Positions 1-10,224 are shown, counted from the stretch's first letter. The stretch is DNA of 64,000 bases from an uncultured Rubripirellula sp. (GCA_938075415.1 CALJHC010000003.1:310001-374000), one strand, 5' to 3'. A program made the numbers and translations. The notes: generated from the sequence alone by a model not told the origin.

Positions 1-240
1 AACAGAAAGGATTCAGGAAAACATCAAACGCTATGGTCACTGATGAATTGTTCAATCAATCGCAGGTCAAATCACTGCGGAAGAGGAACCCTGAATGGTG
101 TTGCTTTATCGAAACAACAGAATTGCGGTTAATCGTTGCTAGAATCATTGACGGAAACAGACACTCAAATCACGTCGCATTACGAAAAGTAAAGCAAGTA
201 AAAAACTTACCCAGACACGACTTCGCTGCTCCATCTTCAC
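1..240. other. Intergenic, no gene seen
   Basis: This stretch lies downstream of the DUF1501 gene, which is read toward the left edge. The only open frame here is unsupported and runs antisense into that gene. I see no tRNA, strong hairpin or repeat. Confidence 0.5.
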
Positions 241-1737
241 CTAAAGCAAGACATCTCGAACCACGTGGCCATGAACATTGGTCAGGCGGCGTTCCAATCC
301 GTTGTGGTAATAAGTCAATTTCTCGTGATCGAATCCCATCAGGTGCAGCAGTGTTGCATTGAAGTCGTAAACCGTTGTTTCATCAACAGCAGCTTTGAAA
401 CCAAATTCATCGCTTTCTCCATAGCTAAATCCCTTCTTCACACCAGCACCAGCCAGAAAGCAAGTGAAGGCTCCGGGATTATGGTCTCGACCTGTGCCGT
501 TGGCTTGCAAAAAAGGCATTCTCCCGAACTCAGTCGCCCAAACCACCAACGTATTTTCTAACAGTCCACGTTGCTTCATGTCTGCAATGAGGGCCGCCGT
601 TGGTTGGTCCATGATCTCAGCCTGCATCGCATGGGTCTCAAGAATGTTCGAGTGGGAATCCCAATTGGTAATTCCATTCCCACCTGACGGGTCACTGCCG
701 TTGAATAACTGGACAACGCGTACACCTTTCTCAATCAAACGCCTCGCAACAATACAATTCTTGGCGTACTCTCGATGCAAATCGCTGCCCTGTTCGACAC
801 CGTACGACATCAATGTACTCTGCGACTCACTTGAGAGATCCATCACCTCGGGAACGGATGTCTGCATGCGGCCAGCGAGTTCATAGCTTGCGATTCGGCC
901 AGCAAGATTGGCATCACCTGGATAATTTTCTAAGTGACTCGCATTCAAACGTTGCAACAATTCGATGGTTCGACGGTCTGCATCAACGCTAAGACCTTGA
1001 GGACGCCGCAGATTTTGCGGTGGACTCTTGGCGTTAAAATCTGTTCCTTGAAATGCCGCGGGTAAGAATCCGTTCCCAAAATTATTCTTTCCGCTCCTTG
1101 CAAGCCCTCGTGGATCATTGATTGCCACGAAGGCTGGAAGATCCTGGTTTTCACTTCCCAATGCATAAGTCACCCAAGCCCCGAAAGAGGGAAAACCCTC
1201 CATCGTAAAACCTGTGTTCATAAAGTTTTCACCTTGAGGGTGGGCACTCGTATCAGTTTTGAGGGAATGAAAAAAGCAAAAATCGTCGACCATTTCACCC
1301 AAATGGGGAAGCAGGTCAGACACCATTTTTCCTGATTCGCCACGGGGACTAAAGTCCCAGAACGGTTTTGCAAGATTTCCACTAGGTCCTTCAAACGTTA
1401 CGGCGGGTAATCCGGGCGGCTTCTTACCGTGGTGCTTGAACAGCGTTGGTTTGTAATCAAATGTGTCAACATGACTCACCGCCCCGGGAAGATAGATCAC
1501 CAAGACCTGCTTGGCTGGAACTTCAAAGTGAGGATCTCGTGGAGCATAGGGCTGCTTTGGATCGACCAAGGTTCGGTCAGGCACAGAACCTTGGGGTGTT
1601 TCGGCAGATAACAGACCATCCCCATCAAGCAAAGCAGCCAGCCCCAACCCCGCCGCGGAACGCCCAGCAGTGCCAAGGAAGCCACGACGGTCAAGCAGAC
1701 CACGACCTTGCGGAGAGAGGTATTCGGGATTGGACAT
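241..1737 (-). CDS. DUF1501 family exported protein
   Basis: A 498-residue member of the DUF1501 family, which resembles the sulfatase/alkaline phosphatase fold and is greatly expanded in Planctomycetes. The N-terminus carries a Tat-type twin arginine (DRRGFLGTAG, Arg17-Arg18) followed by an Ala/Gly/Leu-rich segment, so export in folded form is likely. A family core starts near residue 76 (VLVIYLPGAVSHVDTFDYKP), and the conserved C-terminal WATEFGRMPF and GRDHNPGAF segments are present. ATG start. The gene begins 9 bp after the stop of the upstream PSCyt1/DUF1553 gene, so the two form an operon, the usual arrangement for this family. The partner is a predicted extracytoplasmic cytochrome. Joint action on a polymeric carbon source is often suggested for such pairs but unproven, and the reaction is unknown. 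Confidence 0.93.
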   Translation of the reverse strand: MSNPEYLSPQGRGLLDRRGFLGTAGRSAAGLGLAALLDGDGLLSAETPQGSVPDRTLVDPKQPYAPRDPHFEVPAKQVLVIYLPGAVSHVDTFDYKPTLFKHHGKKPPGLPAVTFEGPSGNLAKPFWDFSPRGESGKMVSDLLPHLGEMVDDFCFFHSLKTDTSAHPQGENFMNTGFTMEGFPSFGAWVTYALGSENQDLPAFVAINDPRGLARSGKNNFGNGFLPAAFQGTDFNAKSPPQNLRRPQGLSVDADRRTIELLQRLNASHLENYPGDANLAGRIASYELAGRMQTSVPEVMDLSSESQSTLMSYGVEQGSDLHREYAKNCIVARRLIEKGVRVVQLFNGSDPSGGNGITNWDSHSNILETHAMQAEIMDQPTAALIADMKQRGLLENTLVVWATEFGRMPFLQANGTGRDHNPGAFTCFLAGAGVKKGFSYGESDEFGFKAAVDETTVYDFNATLLHLMGFDHEKLTYYHNGLERRLTNVHGHVVRDVLL

Positions 1738-1746
1738 CTCTTTGAC

Positions 1747-4545
1747 CTACGGTAGGAAAGCGAATTCGTTGGAATTGATGATTGCTCGACAGACTAGGGC
1801 TAGATCATCAAGCCCTGTAAAATCTCGGTATTGCTCTCGCTCGTTCGCCTTGAGTTGACGACCAAGTAACAATTCAAAACATTTCGATACGGCTTGATCC
1901 GCGTCTCCCGCTTCCTCCATAGCTCTCTGGGCGATTTGACGGGACTGGTCAATGACAAAGTCACTATTCATCAAATTCAACGCTTGAAGAGGAGTTGTGG
2001 AAACAGGGCGTTTCGCTCGCACTTGGCCACAGTCAGGAAAGTCAAAAGCCGTGAACAACTGATCGTCAACTCGACGCATCCGTTCTTGATAAATCATCCG
2101 CCGCCAAGTCTCAGGCCCAAAATTATCCACGACTTCCCACTGAGCATAAGTCTTTTTTACGTTATGTATTCGGTAGCTGCGTCCGCCAATGCTGGGGTCA
2201 AGATTTCCCGCTGCTTTCAAAATCGCATCTCGTATCACTTCCGCTTCCACTCGCCGTGGTGGATATCGCCACAACCGTTGTGATCCGGCATCAACTGCAA
2301 GTCCCTTCTCGTTAGGTTGGCTGGACTGCTGAAACGCGTCGCTGAGCACAATCAATCGCACCATGGATTTGATCGACCAAGCGGGTCCCTCAGACACCGT
2401 TGGATCAATAAACTCAGCTGCCAACCAATCAAGCAGTTCCGGGTTCGAGGGTAACGCACCCGCGTTTCCAAAATCACCGGTTGTCGGAACTAGGCCCTGA
2501 CCAAATAGATGATGCCACAAACGATTGACCAGGACTCGGCGGGTGAGCGGATGTTCCGGACGGGTCACCCAACGTCCGAATGCCAATCGACGCTCTGAAC
2601 CCGAACTCTGAGACGTCATCCCAAAATCCCCGTCGAGGATCTTAGGCCCAGCAGGATAGACCTCATCGCGTGGATTCTCTGGACTGCCACGAGAAAGAAC
2701 TCGCGTGACAACCGGTTCGACAAATCGCCCAACGAATCCCGGTCGTGGACCCTCTTCAGCGAGAGCTCTTATCAACTTTTGGATTTCGCCAAGGTACATC
2801 TCTCGCTCAGGATGCTTCTCTGGAAGTTTCTTGTTGACAGCCCAAGTTCCAACCCAAGTCTTCCACTCTCCATTTGCCTGCAAGATTTCCAGTTCATACT
2901 CGTATCTCGGCAGGCTTGGTTTTCGCTCAAGATAATCTGTTTCGTAGAAATACTCTCGGTTACTGCTAAGCCGCAGTCTGCTGATCACTTCAGGCTTTGG
3001 AAAGTCAAACTGAACCCAAGGCCGCTCATCGTTTTTTTCAACTCTAGCACGCCAGGTCATTGTTCCAAACTCACCGTCACTAACGCGTTGCAATGGATTT
3101 CGAGTTTCAAACCCTTTTTCCGGATACCCTGATACTCGAGTTCCCGTTGAGGCTAGCGCAAGATTCTGACGATCTTGATCAGGTCCGAAGACTTCAATCT
3201 CATCGATTCCGAGGTTCGCCATTTTGAATCGGATTCGCACTGAGTTGGTTTCGACCGGAGAGAAATGCATTTCGCGATAGGCTCCCCAATTCTCCTCCCA
3301 ACCTCCAAACTGCTGTAGTTTTTGCCTCCGCACATCAATCTGCTCTCTAAGCTCGTCTCCACGCTGCTGAAGAGGATGATCTGAATGGTATTCAGGATGC
3401 CTACTACCAAATTCCACATCCTGAAAAACAGCCGTCATCGCGTAGTAATCGCTCAGCGTGATTGGATCAAACTTGTGATTATGACAACGTGCACAACCCA
3501 TGGTCACACCCAGCACCGACGCACCTACCGTCTGAATCACCTCATCCATACGATCCGATCTCGCTTGTCGAATTGCGCTGGGTTCACGCCCCACAGTGGC
3601 GGCAGGAACATGTGGCCCAGCAACCAGAAAACCCATCGCTTCGCCAATCCCCAATGAGTCGCCCGCGATTTGCTCCAGCAAAAATTGATTGTAAGGCTTG
3701 TCGTCATTGAAAGAGCGAATAACGTAATCACGGTAGATCCAAGCGTTCTTCCGATAGAGATTTGACTCCGACCCATTGGTCTCTGCCCAACGAATCACAT
3801 CCAACCAATGCTGGGCCCACCGCTCCCCGAAATGTGGCGATTGCAACATTCGGTCCACTACCGCAACGTACGCCTTTGAAGCATCGTTCTGATAAGCTTT
3901 CGAGAATTGCTCAATCTCAGCCGGAGTCGGCAGCAATCCGGTCAGAGTGATAGAAACTCGCCTCAACAGGTCACGCGGGTTTGCCGGCTTCGAATAATCA
4001 AGGTTCAAACGTTGAAGTGACTTCAAGAGAAAGGAATCAATCGGATGCATTCCATCGGAATTTCCCGTCAGCTGTATACTCGGAACATCGGGACGAACGA
4101 TGGGTTGAAATGACCAAAGATCCGTCTGTTCAGTGATGACATCCTTCATTTGCCCAGGCCACGGCGCCCCCATCTTGACCCAGCGTTCAAGTAGTTCAAT
4201 CTGCTCCGCTGGAATTTGATCTTCGTCCGGCGGCATCTTGAAATCAGCATCTAAATGCTTCACCACATCAATGAGATAGCTATCTTCTGGCTCGCCAGGA
4301 ACCAGGGCGGCCAACCCCGAATCTCCACCCTTCAGCAGGCTCGCTCTACGATCAAGTCGCAGTCCAGATTCCTGCTCGTCTTCACTGTGACATCCCCAAC
4401 AATTTGACTCGAGAATCGGCTCAATATCTCGACCAAAATCAATCTCCTCAGCACTGACTCCACCTTGAGCACAAACATGTAACATCAAAACAATTAGCAC
4501 ACAAATTCTGCTGTGAAACGGTAGCCATTTGGTAACGTGCAACAT
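1747..4545 (-). CDS. PSCyt1/DUF1549/DUF1553 planctomycete cytochrome
   Basis: A large exported protein of about 932 residues. In order: a signal peptide (about residues 1-31), a planctomycete cytochrome c domain (PSCyt1) with haem motif CWGCH at 49-53, a DUF1549 domain at about 160-370 ending near a second CxxCH (CARCH), an inserted beta-rich region at about 420-580 resembling a discoidin/F5-8C fold (WVQFDFPKPEVISRLRLSS), and DUF1553 to the end. The frame also offers GTG at 4554. I prefer ATG 4545, which has a GAGAG purine run upstream and gives a clean signal peptide. It is the first gene of the operon with the DUF1501 gene. Known proteins of this class are periplasmic or surface proteins, and the electron donor or acceptor is unknown. 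Confidence 0.92.
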   Translation of the reverse strand: MLHVTKWLPFHSRICVLIVLMLHVCAQGGVSAEEIDFGRDIEPILESNCWGCHSEDEQESGLRLDRRASLLKGGDSGLAALVPGEPEDSYLIDVVKHLDADFKMPPDEDQIPAEQIELLERWVKMGAPWPGQMKDVITEQTDLWSFQPIVRPDVPSIQLTGNSDGMHPIDSFLLKSLQRLNLDYSKPANPRDLLRRVSITLTGLLPTPAEIEQFSKAYQNDASKAYVAVVDRMLQSPHFGERWAQHWLDVIRWAETNGSESNLYRKNAWIYRDYVIRSFNDDKPYNQFLLEQIAGDSLGIGEAMGFLVAGPHVPAATVGREPSAIRQARSDRMDEVIQTVGASVLGVTMGCARCHNHKFDPITLSDYYAMTAVFQDVEFGSRHPEYHSDHPLQQRGDELREQIDVRRQKLQQFGGWEENWGAYREMHFSPVETNSVRIRFKMANLGIDEIEVFGPDQDRQNLALASTGTRVSGYPEKGFETRNPLQRVSDGEFGTMTWRARVEKNDERPWVQFDFPKPEVISRLRLSSNREYFYETDYLERKPSLPRYEYELEILQANGEWKTWVGTWAVNKKLPEKHPEREMYLGEIQKLIRALAEEGPRPGFVGRFVEPVVTRVLSRGSPENPRDEVYPAGPKILDGDFGMTSQSSGSERRLAFGRWVTRPEHPLTRRVLVNRLWHHLFGQGLVPTTGDFGNAGALPSNPELLDWLAAEFIDPTVSEGPAWSIKSMVRLIVLSDAFQQSSQPNEKGLAVDAGSQRLWRYPPRRVEAEVIRDAILKAAGNLDPSIGGRSYRIHNVKKTYAQWEVVDNFGPETWRRMIYQERMRRVDDQLFTAFDFPDCGQVRAKRPVSTTPLQALNLMNSDFVIDQSRQIAQRAMEEAGDADQAVSKCFELLLGRQLKANEREQYRDFTGLDDLALVCRAIINSNEFAFLP

Positions 4546-5258
4546 TAACTTCACTCTCTCGCTGTTATCAAGTTCGAATCATCAACGCGATCATTCGCCA
4601 CTAAACCGATTTGTGCACAACGAACGCGATGAGTTCGTCGTCACGATAATACTCTTCCAACCATTCTTATCAATCCGAAGCTCACTTAAAAAATTGAATG
4701 CTGCTTGTCCCGCATCCCCCAACACAAAGACGAATCAAACTGAAGCGATCACCCCACAACGAGTCTGAACGACCAGTTGGGTGTGGCTTGTTTTCTGACT
4801 AGATTGCATACAAAAAATAGAACAACGGTTCCAACGGATGGTTATATCAACGGCAACGCCCATCACGACGAAAACTGGTTCGAGGATAGTAATGAAGAGA
4901 CAGGATCAAGTTTTCGGAAAAACCTCTTGCAAACAGCTACTGAAACTGCCCAAAAAAATCAGGGCCAAGTGCAGAAACGCTGGGATGTGGCGAGACCCAT
5001 CAGAGGTGCCACGAAGGTGTGATTGAGGTGAAGATCAAATGCTCACACCTTTCTCTCAAAAACAAAGCCCGCCACCAACTCGACAAGAAGGATGAATCTC
5101 AAACTGATCGAGGTTCGTTACCCAAGTCGTGTTTCGCAAGTCCAAATTGAGACATACAAACACCATTTTGATCGTACTTCAAAGAACACTGAGGCTATCC
5201 TGAACGCTACATCTCACTGGACCCGCCCTATGACCTCGAACCAGTCCGAAACCGAATT
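4546..5258. other. Intergenic, about 0.7 kb
   Basis: This is the upstream region of the PSCyt1 gene and the downstream region of the PhoD-like gene. Small overlapping plus-strand frames near 4777-5026 have lysine/glutamine-rich products without recognisable domains and no convincing ribosome-binding site, so I do not call them. I see no tRNA or clear terminator. Confidence 0.4.
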
Positions 5259-7160
5259 TTAACGCCGCAGATTAACCGTGATTCCCTCAACACCCTGTTG
5301 CTGCTTACTATTCCGCACAACGATTTGATCAGGTTGATCCATGCCTGAACGAATGGTGTAAGTTCCATCTTGATAAACAGGTGGTCGAAAAGATTTACCC
5401 TGAATACGAATGGTGTAGATCACTTCCTTCGTCTCGTCATGCACGACCTGCACCACTGGCGACTCAACATTTTGAAAACGCAATTCGGGCAGATAGCCGA
5501 TGATCTCTCGACCATCATTTTCGTGTGACTTGATTTCAAGAGGCCAACCTGCGAACTGTGCTGCGTCACCATCGGCAACATTGGCAAAGCGGGGCCAACA
5601 CTCAAAGACGATTGAGCGATCTGACTTTCTGAAACGAACCACGCCATAACCATCTGCTCGTTTAGTTTCATCACTACGATCCTGCGGATTTGCATACGCA
5701 AGCATGCGAATCAAATTCCCAAGCCCATCCTCGTATTGGCCAGTCCAAGGCAACGGACTACCAACAACAGGTTTCGCGCCCGCCTTCTCGTCCAAGGGAT
5801 GCCACCATCGCCCATAAATGGTGTTCACAATCGCAGGCGAGGTGAATCCAAAAGGTCCATCCGAAGCGGCTTCAATGCCATGCTGCACAACCACAGCCAA
5901 GTGCTGATCACCACAAAGGTGGGGTGCCCATGCTCGCCGAATACTTCGCAAAGCCACGTTTCTGCCAGTTTGAGGCCAGCCATTGCAGTCGAGATCTGCG
6001 AGCAGACGATTCGAAGGACTTCCATGAAGATGCACCGCGCCGCAAAACGCAGTTTGACTCAACACTGCTTTCATCTCGGCACCCTGCCAATCCTGCCCCC
6101 ACTCGTCTAAAAATTGCATCTGGCGGTCGCCCAACAACTCAAGGTCGGGGAGGTCCACAGCCTGACGATCATAGTTAGGGTCATTGATATGATCGGGCCG
6201 GGGACCCATTTTTGGTATTTTCCCCTCAGGCCCACTTTTGAATTTCCGGTCCTCCAGAATGGCGAAGTCAATTCCACCAACCCTTAGACGTGTGTAATAA
6301 ACGCCGATCTCTCGATCAATCAAAGTTGGATCATACGCATCGGGAAGATGCCAAGTCTGGCATCTTTGAACCATATTGACGTAACTGCCAGGGTAATAGA
6401 AACCTCCCTGCGGTCCCGCGGGCGTTGCTGCCTTCTTGCCATCCTCACCCCAAATATTGGCTTGCCCAACATCATGGTCATCAGGAATGGTCACCACGGG
6501 CCGATCCTTGAGAATATCACGAAACTGCATTCCGAACTCCAGCCAACCAAAAGTGTGCTGGGTGTGGTGGTAAGACTGATCTCCCGCGAAGAAAAGCAGA
6601 TCAGGATCCTGCTTCAACAAGTTCTCAACAATCGTAGGCCTTGGGCCTGGGGTTCGACTACTGTTGCAGCTCAATGATCCAACAACAATTTCATCCTTAT
6701 CAATGGGATCCTTTCGAATCACGCCTTCAAAGGAGGATAAATCCCCCAAGCGAACGCGATACTCTACGGTCCTCGAGTTGTCCCATTGATCAATTCGAAA
6801 ATGAGCGGACCAGCCGGGGAAAATCACAGGCTCCGTCTTCACCAACTGCCAGTCCTGATCTTCAGGACCCTTCAGTTCCAGATGCACCTGACGAGGCTCA
6901 TCGGGTTTGAGTGGATACAATTGGCAGGTTAATTTCAGCGTTCCGCGATCATGCGTGTAGATCGCAAATGCCACGACATCCTCACGGGGAACCAAAAGCC
7001 TTGGCTTGTTCGCGTTCTTGGGGATTCGCTTCCACCATTCTCCGACAGCATTTGAATCAAGGTTTGGAAAATCAGGACCGAAGGGCTGAGCAAGCTCCTC
7101 AGCCAACACGGGTCGCAATAATCCGACAATCACCAACGCTGAAAATAATAAGAAACGCAT
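5259..7160 (-). CDS. PhoD-like metallophosphoesterase, secreted
   Basis: A 633-residue protein with an N-terminal signal peptide (cleavage probably after VLAEE, about residue 20). The central domain has the metal-binding motifs of PhoD-type phosphoesterases: GSLSCNSSR, FFAGDQSYHH, VVTIPDDHDVGQANIWGEDG and GDQHLAVVVQHG, which supply the expected Asp, Asn/His and His ligands. A beta-rich N-terminal region of about 150 residues precedes it and a beta-rich tail follows. Start ATG with an AGGAG ribosome-binding site (TTTCACAGGAGTAATCG). The likely role is hydrolysis of phosphodiesters or phosphomonoesters outside the cytoplasm, possibly in phosphate scavenging, though planctomycete members have not been assigned substrates. 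It appears monocistronic. Confidence 0.88.
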   Translation of the reverse strand: MRFLLFSALVIVGLLRPVLAEELAQPFGPDFPNLDSNAVGEWWKRIPKNANKPRLLVPREDVVAFAIYTHDRGTLKLTCQLYPLKPDEPRQVHLELKGPEDQDWQLVKTEPVIFPGWSAHFRIDQWDNSRTVEYRVRLGDLSSFEGVIRKDPIDKDEIVVGSLSCNSSRTPGPRPTIVENLLKQDPDLLFFAGDQSYHHTQHTFGWLEFGMQFRDILKDRPVVTIPDDHDVGQANIWGEDGKKAATPAGPQGGFYYPGSYVNMVQRCQTWHLPDAYDPTLIDREIGVYYTRLRVGGIDFAILEDRKFKSGPEGKIPKMGPRPDHINDPNYDRQAVDLPDLELLGDRQMQFLDEWGQDWQGAEMKAVLSQTAFCGAVHLHGSPSNRLLADLDCNGWPQTGRNVALRSIRRAWAPHLCGDQHLAVVVQHGIEAASDGPFGFTSPAIVNTIYGRWWHPLDEKAGAKPVVGSPLPWTGQYEDGLGNLIRMLAYANPQDRSDETKRADGYGVVRFRKSDRSIVFECWPRFANVADGDAAQFAGWPLEIKSHENDGREIIGYLPELRFQNVESPVVQVVHDETKEVIYTIRIQGKSFRPPVYQDGTYTIRSGMDQPDQIVVRNSKQQQGVEGITVNLRR

Positions 7161-7549
7161 CGATTACTCCTGTGAAATGTTCGAGACCAACATCATAGCG
7201 GGCAATCAGCCCTCGGGGGATGTGGCACAAACTCAACCAGCCAAGCATCAACCACTCGGTGTCGTTGATGCCATGCACTTAGCAAGTTCCAAGGACTCGC
7301 CAATTCCATCGATCGCTCTGTGTGCCGTGGCTAGTGACCTTCAGATTTGTTGCCCATCAAGCAAGACCGCAAATCGGAACTGGCTGCATCACAGGCGACT
7401 AATGGCTAAAACCCCGAAATCATGCAATCAAAATTACACGCTGCATGAACACATCCAAGCAATGCGATACCGCAACTCACGACAACGAATAGAAGGGTGG
7501 AACCTCCACTCATGTGCGAAAAAGCACAAAGGGTTGGTGTTGCATCCGG
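7161..7549. other. Intergenic, 0.39 kb
   Basis: Upstream region of the PhoD-like gene and downstream region of the FHA gene. I see no gene, repeat or strong hairpin. Confidence 0.4.
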
Positions 7550-8218
7550 TCAAGAAGTTGGCCATTCCGGATCCGAAACTTTCCGGCTCATGGTCGCCAA
7601 CTTGGCTTGGGTATCGAGAAGACCCTGCCAGCCCGCGAACTTCAATAACACCTCTTGGTTGTTATCATCTGTTTTCGCTGAATCAATCAGTCTTTTGAGC
7701 CGTGACTGCAGGTAATCCAAAATTTCGCAGACTTGAGCGCGCTGACCGGGTGATAAATCATCTGGAATCTCAGGAAACTCGAGTAACTGCATCACATCTG
7801 CGGGCAGGGGTGAATTCGGCTCACGGTTACCCAATTCCAACGCAATCGAACTACCGGAGGGATTCAATTCTCTCGCCATGGCGGAGCTATCCACACCAAT
7901 TGCCGCCAAACGCTCAGCGATTTGAGACTCTGACCCAAATAACATCAAACTGCGACCAACAGAAATCAGGTCGCCATGTCGAAGTATTTTCAATTGGCAC
8001 TCAACGCCATTGACCTTGGTGCCATTGGTGCTGTCCAGATCAGTGAGGACCAATCGATCTTTATCTCGCTGCACTTTGAAATGACATCGACTGACGCGTT
8101 CGTCGTTCAGTTGTATGTCGTTACCTTCCTCCCTTCCAACCGTCATCGGCGGTTGCAGGTCGTCGTAGACCTTACCGCGATCGGCGCCATGAAGAATCTT
8201 CAGGGTGACACCCTTCAT
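7550..8218 (-). CDS. FHA domain protein
   Basis: A 222-residue protein with one forkhead-associated domain at about residues 5-100, which binds phosphothreonine. Core motifs are intact: VGREEGNDIQL, SRCHFKV, and LDSTNGTKVNG. The remaining 120 residues are acidic to neutral, probably helical, with no domain I recognise. The frame is open for 73 more codons upstream, but I start at ATG 8218 because CAGGAG lies about 8 bp before it and the FHA strand begins at once (MKGVTLKILHG). No Ser/Thr kinase or phosphatase gene is adjacent, so the phosphorylated partner is unknown. The gene stands alone, flanked by long intergenic spaces on both sides. Confidence 0.9.
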   Translation of the reverse strand: MKGVTLKILHGADRGKVYDDLQPPMTVGREEGNDIQLNDERVSRCHFKVQRDKDRLVLTDLDSTNGTKVNGVECQLKILRHGDLISVGRSLMLFGSESQIAERLAAIGVDSSAMARELNPSGSSIALELGNREPNSPLPADVMQLLEFPEIPDDLSPGQRAQVCEILDYLQSRLKRLIDSAKTDDNNQEVLLKFAGWQGLLDTQAKLATMSRKVSDPEWPTS

Positions 8219-8982
8219 TGGGGTCTCCTGGGGAGAATAAGAATCATTAGTTTCGTTGCTGAAGAGATCCTTTAATTTAGCTCCACGTCCAAGCAGTCGC
8301 CAGTCAATTCCAAACACAACAACGTAAAATGCACCGCAATTAGGGCCTAGGAAACGAATTCTGAGCTTTCGGTAAGTTAAGCAAGCAATCACCACCACCA
8401 AAACAACCCGCACGTTCGGCAGGCAGAGAACGTCCAAACCTTGCGATCGGTGAATCTATTGGGTGGTGAGCAGTAACAACCCACAAGCTTTGATCGACGC
8501 TCAATACCCAATACCAATTAACTAGATTTTGACTGCAAAGTGACCAAAAGAGGGCGGAACTGGCGATCATTGATAACTTGCAAGAAATCATTGTGAACGA
8601 TTTTCCGCTCTAGACTCAAGCTCTTCTTGAGTTGCAATGCCCAGACGAAGCCCACCTCGCAGCGATCAACCATTAACTTCAATCGCTTGAGTAATGAATC
8701 AATTAAGAGCAAAAAAAAGAGGCGACAGTCATCGACAAACAGAAACGAATTTCGGTGAGGAATAAGCTTGCCGATAATCAATTAGCATGACAAGAGATGA
8801 GCCGCTCTGAATGAATCTCCAATCCTGTTTCCTTGCAGCCGCAGCTGAACCTCCAAAGTACCGTTGAGCCGTTGAGCCGTTGAGCCGTTGAGCCGTTGAG
8901 AAAAAAACCTCGAAGAAGGTTAGTTCTTTGGAACATGCACCAAACTGGTTTTGTGTCCAACACCAGCGACATGAAATGATTC
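8219..8982. other. Intergenic, 0.76 kb, contains octamer repeat
   Basis: Region between the FHA gene and the rRNA methyltransferase gene. Minus-strand frames at 8518-8781 and 8729-9007 give unsupported products, the latter partly made of translated repeat. The only clear structure is the octamer array at 8861-8900. Confidence 0.45.
8861..8900. repeat. Tandem repeat, 5 x 8 bp (CCGTTGAG)
   Basis: Five perfect, uninterrupted copies of CCGTTGAG. The unit length is not a multiple of three and the array lies between genes, as expected of a variable-number repeat. There are no spacers, so it is not a CRISPR. Confidence 0.95.
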
Positions 8983-10224
8983 TCAACTTGCCTGAGCGAT
9001 CACACACTTCAAGTAATCACTTTCTGGACAGGCGATAGAAACAGGGTGGTCCGGCGCAGGGCCTCGTTGCTCCAGCACCACTAAATCACGTCGTTTTCTT
9101 TTGGCTACATCCATCAGCATATTGAGAAAATCCGACCGACTTACACGTCCCGAACAACTGCAAGTCGCCAACACGCCACCGGGGGAAAGTAGATCTAATG
9201 CGAGCGAATTAAGTCGAGCGTAGGCTCGCAGTGCCCGGTCGATCTGATGACGTGATCCAGCGAAGCGAGGGGGATCAAGAATCACTCCGCCAAAAGATTC
9301 GCCGTCTTCCACCATTTTTTTTAACGCGTCAAAACAATCGCCTTCCTGAAACTCGATGGCATCCACACTGTTACGTTCAACAGCTTTTCTAGCCTCTTCC
9401 AATGCTGGACGACTTGAGTCAATCGCCACAACTTCCTTCGCTCCACCCTTAGCAGCAACCAAACCAAATCCACCGGTGTAACAACAGACATCCAGCACTC
9501 GGCGATCAACCATGTAACGGGCAACGGCCTCATGATTGAGTCTTTGATCAAGGTATGAACCTGTCTTCTGACCACTGCGTAAGTTCACCGACAGTGTCAA
9601 TCCATTTTGCACGTAAGCAACGCGACCATCACTCTCCTGACCTTGATACCAGAACTCCTTCGCCTCAATCCCTTCGTGCTTGGCTGTCTTCTCATCAATT
9701 CGGACCATAATGGACTGACAATTGGTGAGAGTCTTCAACTGATCCAAAATCATTTCATGCCAACGCCAAAGTGCTCCAGACGTAAATTGAACACCGAGGC
9801 AGTCTGCGTAACGGTCGACGATCAATCCACTAATCAAATCCGATTCACTAAATACCAAACGCTCAGCGTGATCCGCTGCGAAGGTTTCTGTCAATCGACG
9901 GCGTGCAACGGATTGCTCCAGGCGTGACTTCCAGAGATCTTCATTCACCTCCACCGCGGAGTCAAAACTATAGAGACGAATGCGCAAACGACTCGATGGA
10001 TTGACGACCCCTCGGGCAATCCAGTTCCCATCATGGTCCAGTAAATCAACCACCTGACCCGAAGCAAGCTTGTGACCTGTTTCCGCCAGTGCGTGAGCGT
10101 GCACCCAAGGATGACGTGCCAAAAATGGGTATTGGCGTGATGGCTTCAATCGCAGAGCAACAGGTTCGTCGGAGAAGGTGGACAAGTCGAAACTCTTGAC
10201 TGGAGTAGAGGGAAAGAGGAGCAA
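8983..10224 (-). CDS. RlmI-type 23S rRNA cytosine-C5 methyltransferase
   Basis: A 413-residue class I SAM-dependent methyltransferase of the RlmI/COG1092 family. In E. coli RlmI methylates C1962 of 23S rRNA. An N-terminal PUA-like RNA-binding region (about 22-95, with RHPWV) is followed by the linker domain and the Rossmann catalytic domain. Motifs: SAM site LDVCCYTGGFGLVAAKGGA, acidic AIDSS, FGGVILDPPRFA, and TCSCSGRVS with the catalytic-type Cys. No in-frame ATG lies near the expected N-terminus. I take TTG 10224, which has GGAG 5 bp upstream. The exact target base is inferred from the family. No operon partner is visible. Confidence 0.9.
   Translation of the reverse strand: MLLFPSTPVKSFDLSTFSDEPVALRLKPSRQYPFLARHPWVHAHALAETGHKLASGQVVDLLDHDGNWIARGVVNPSSRLRIRLYSFDSAVEVNEDLWKSRLEQSVARRRLTETFAADHAERLVFSESDLISGLIVDRYADCLGVQFTSGALWRWHEMILDQLKTLTNCQSIMVRIDEKTAKHEGIEAKEFWYQGQESDGRVAYVQNGLTLSVNLRSGQKTGSYLDQRLNHEAVARYMVDRRVLDVCCYTGGFGLVAAKGGAKEVVAIDSSRPALEEARKAVERNSVDAIEFQEGDCFDALKKMVEDGESFGGVILDPPRFAGSRHQIDRALRAYARLNSLALDLLSPGGVLATCSCSGRVSRSDFLNMLMDVAKRKRRDLVVLEQRGPAPDHPVSIACPESDYLKCVIAQAS

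Noticed and set aside
4568..4580. GTTCGAATC, like a tRNA T-loop
   Set aside because: No matching acceptor stem or anticodon arm within 80 bp.
4777..5026. Two overlapping plus-strand frames in the gap after the PhoD gene
   Set aside because: No domain, no ribosome-binding site, and composition is like the surrounding non-coding DNA.
8518..9007. Minus-strand frames that could be small genes
   Set aside because: Part of the translation is LNGSTAQR-type repeat read from the octamer array. No ribosome-binding site, no recognisable domain, and overlapping frames compete.
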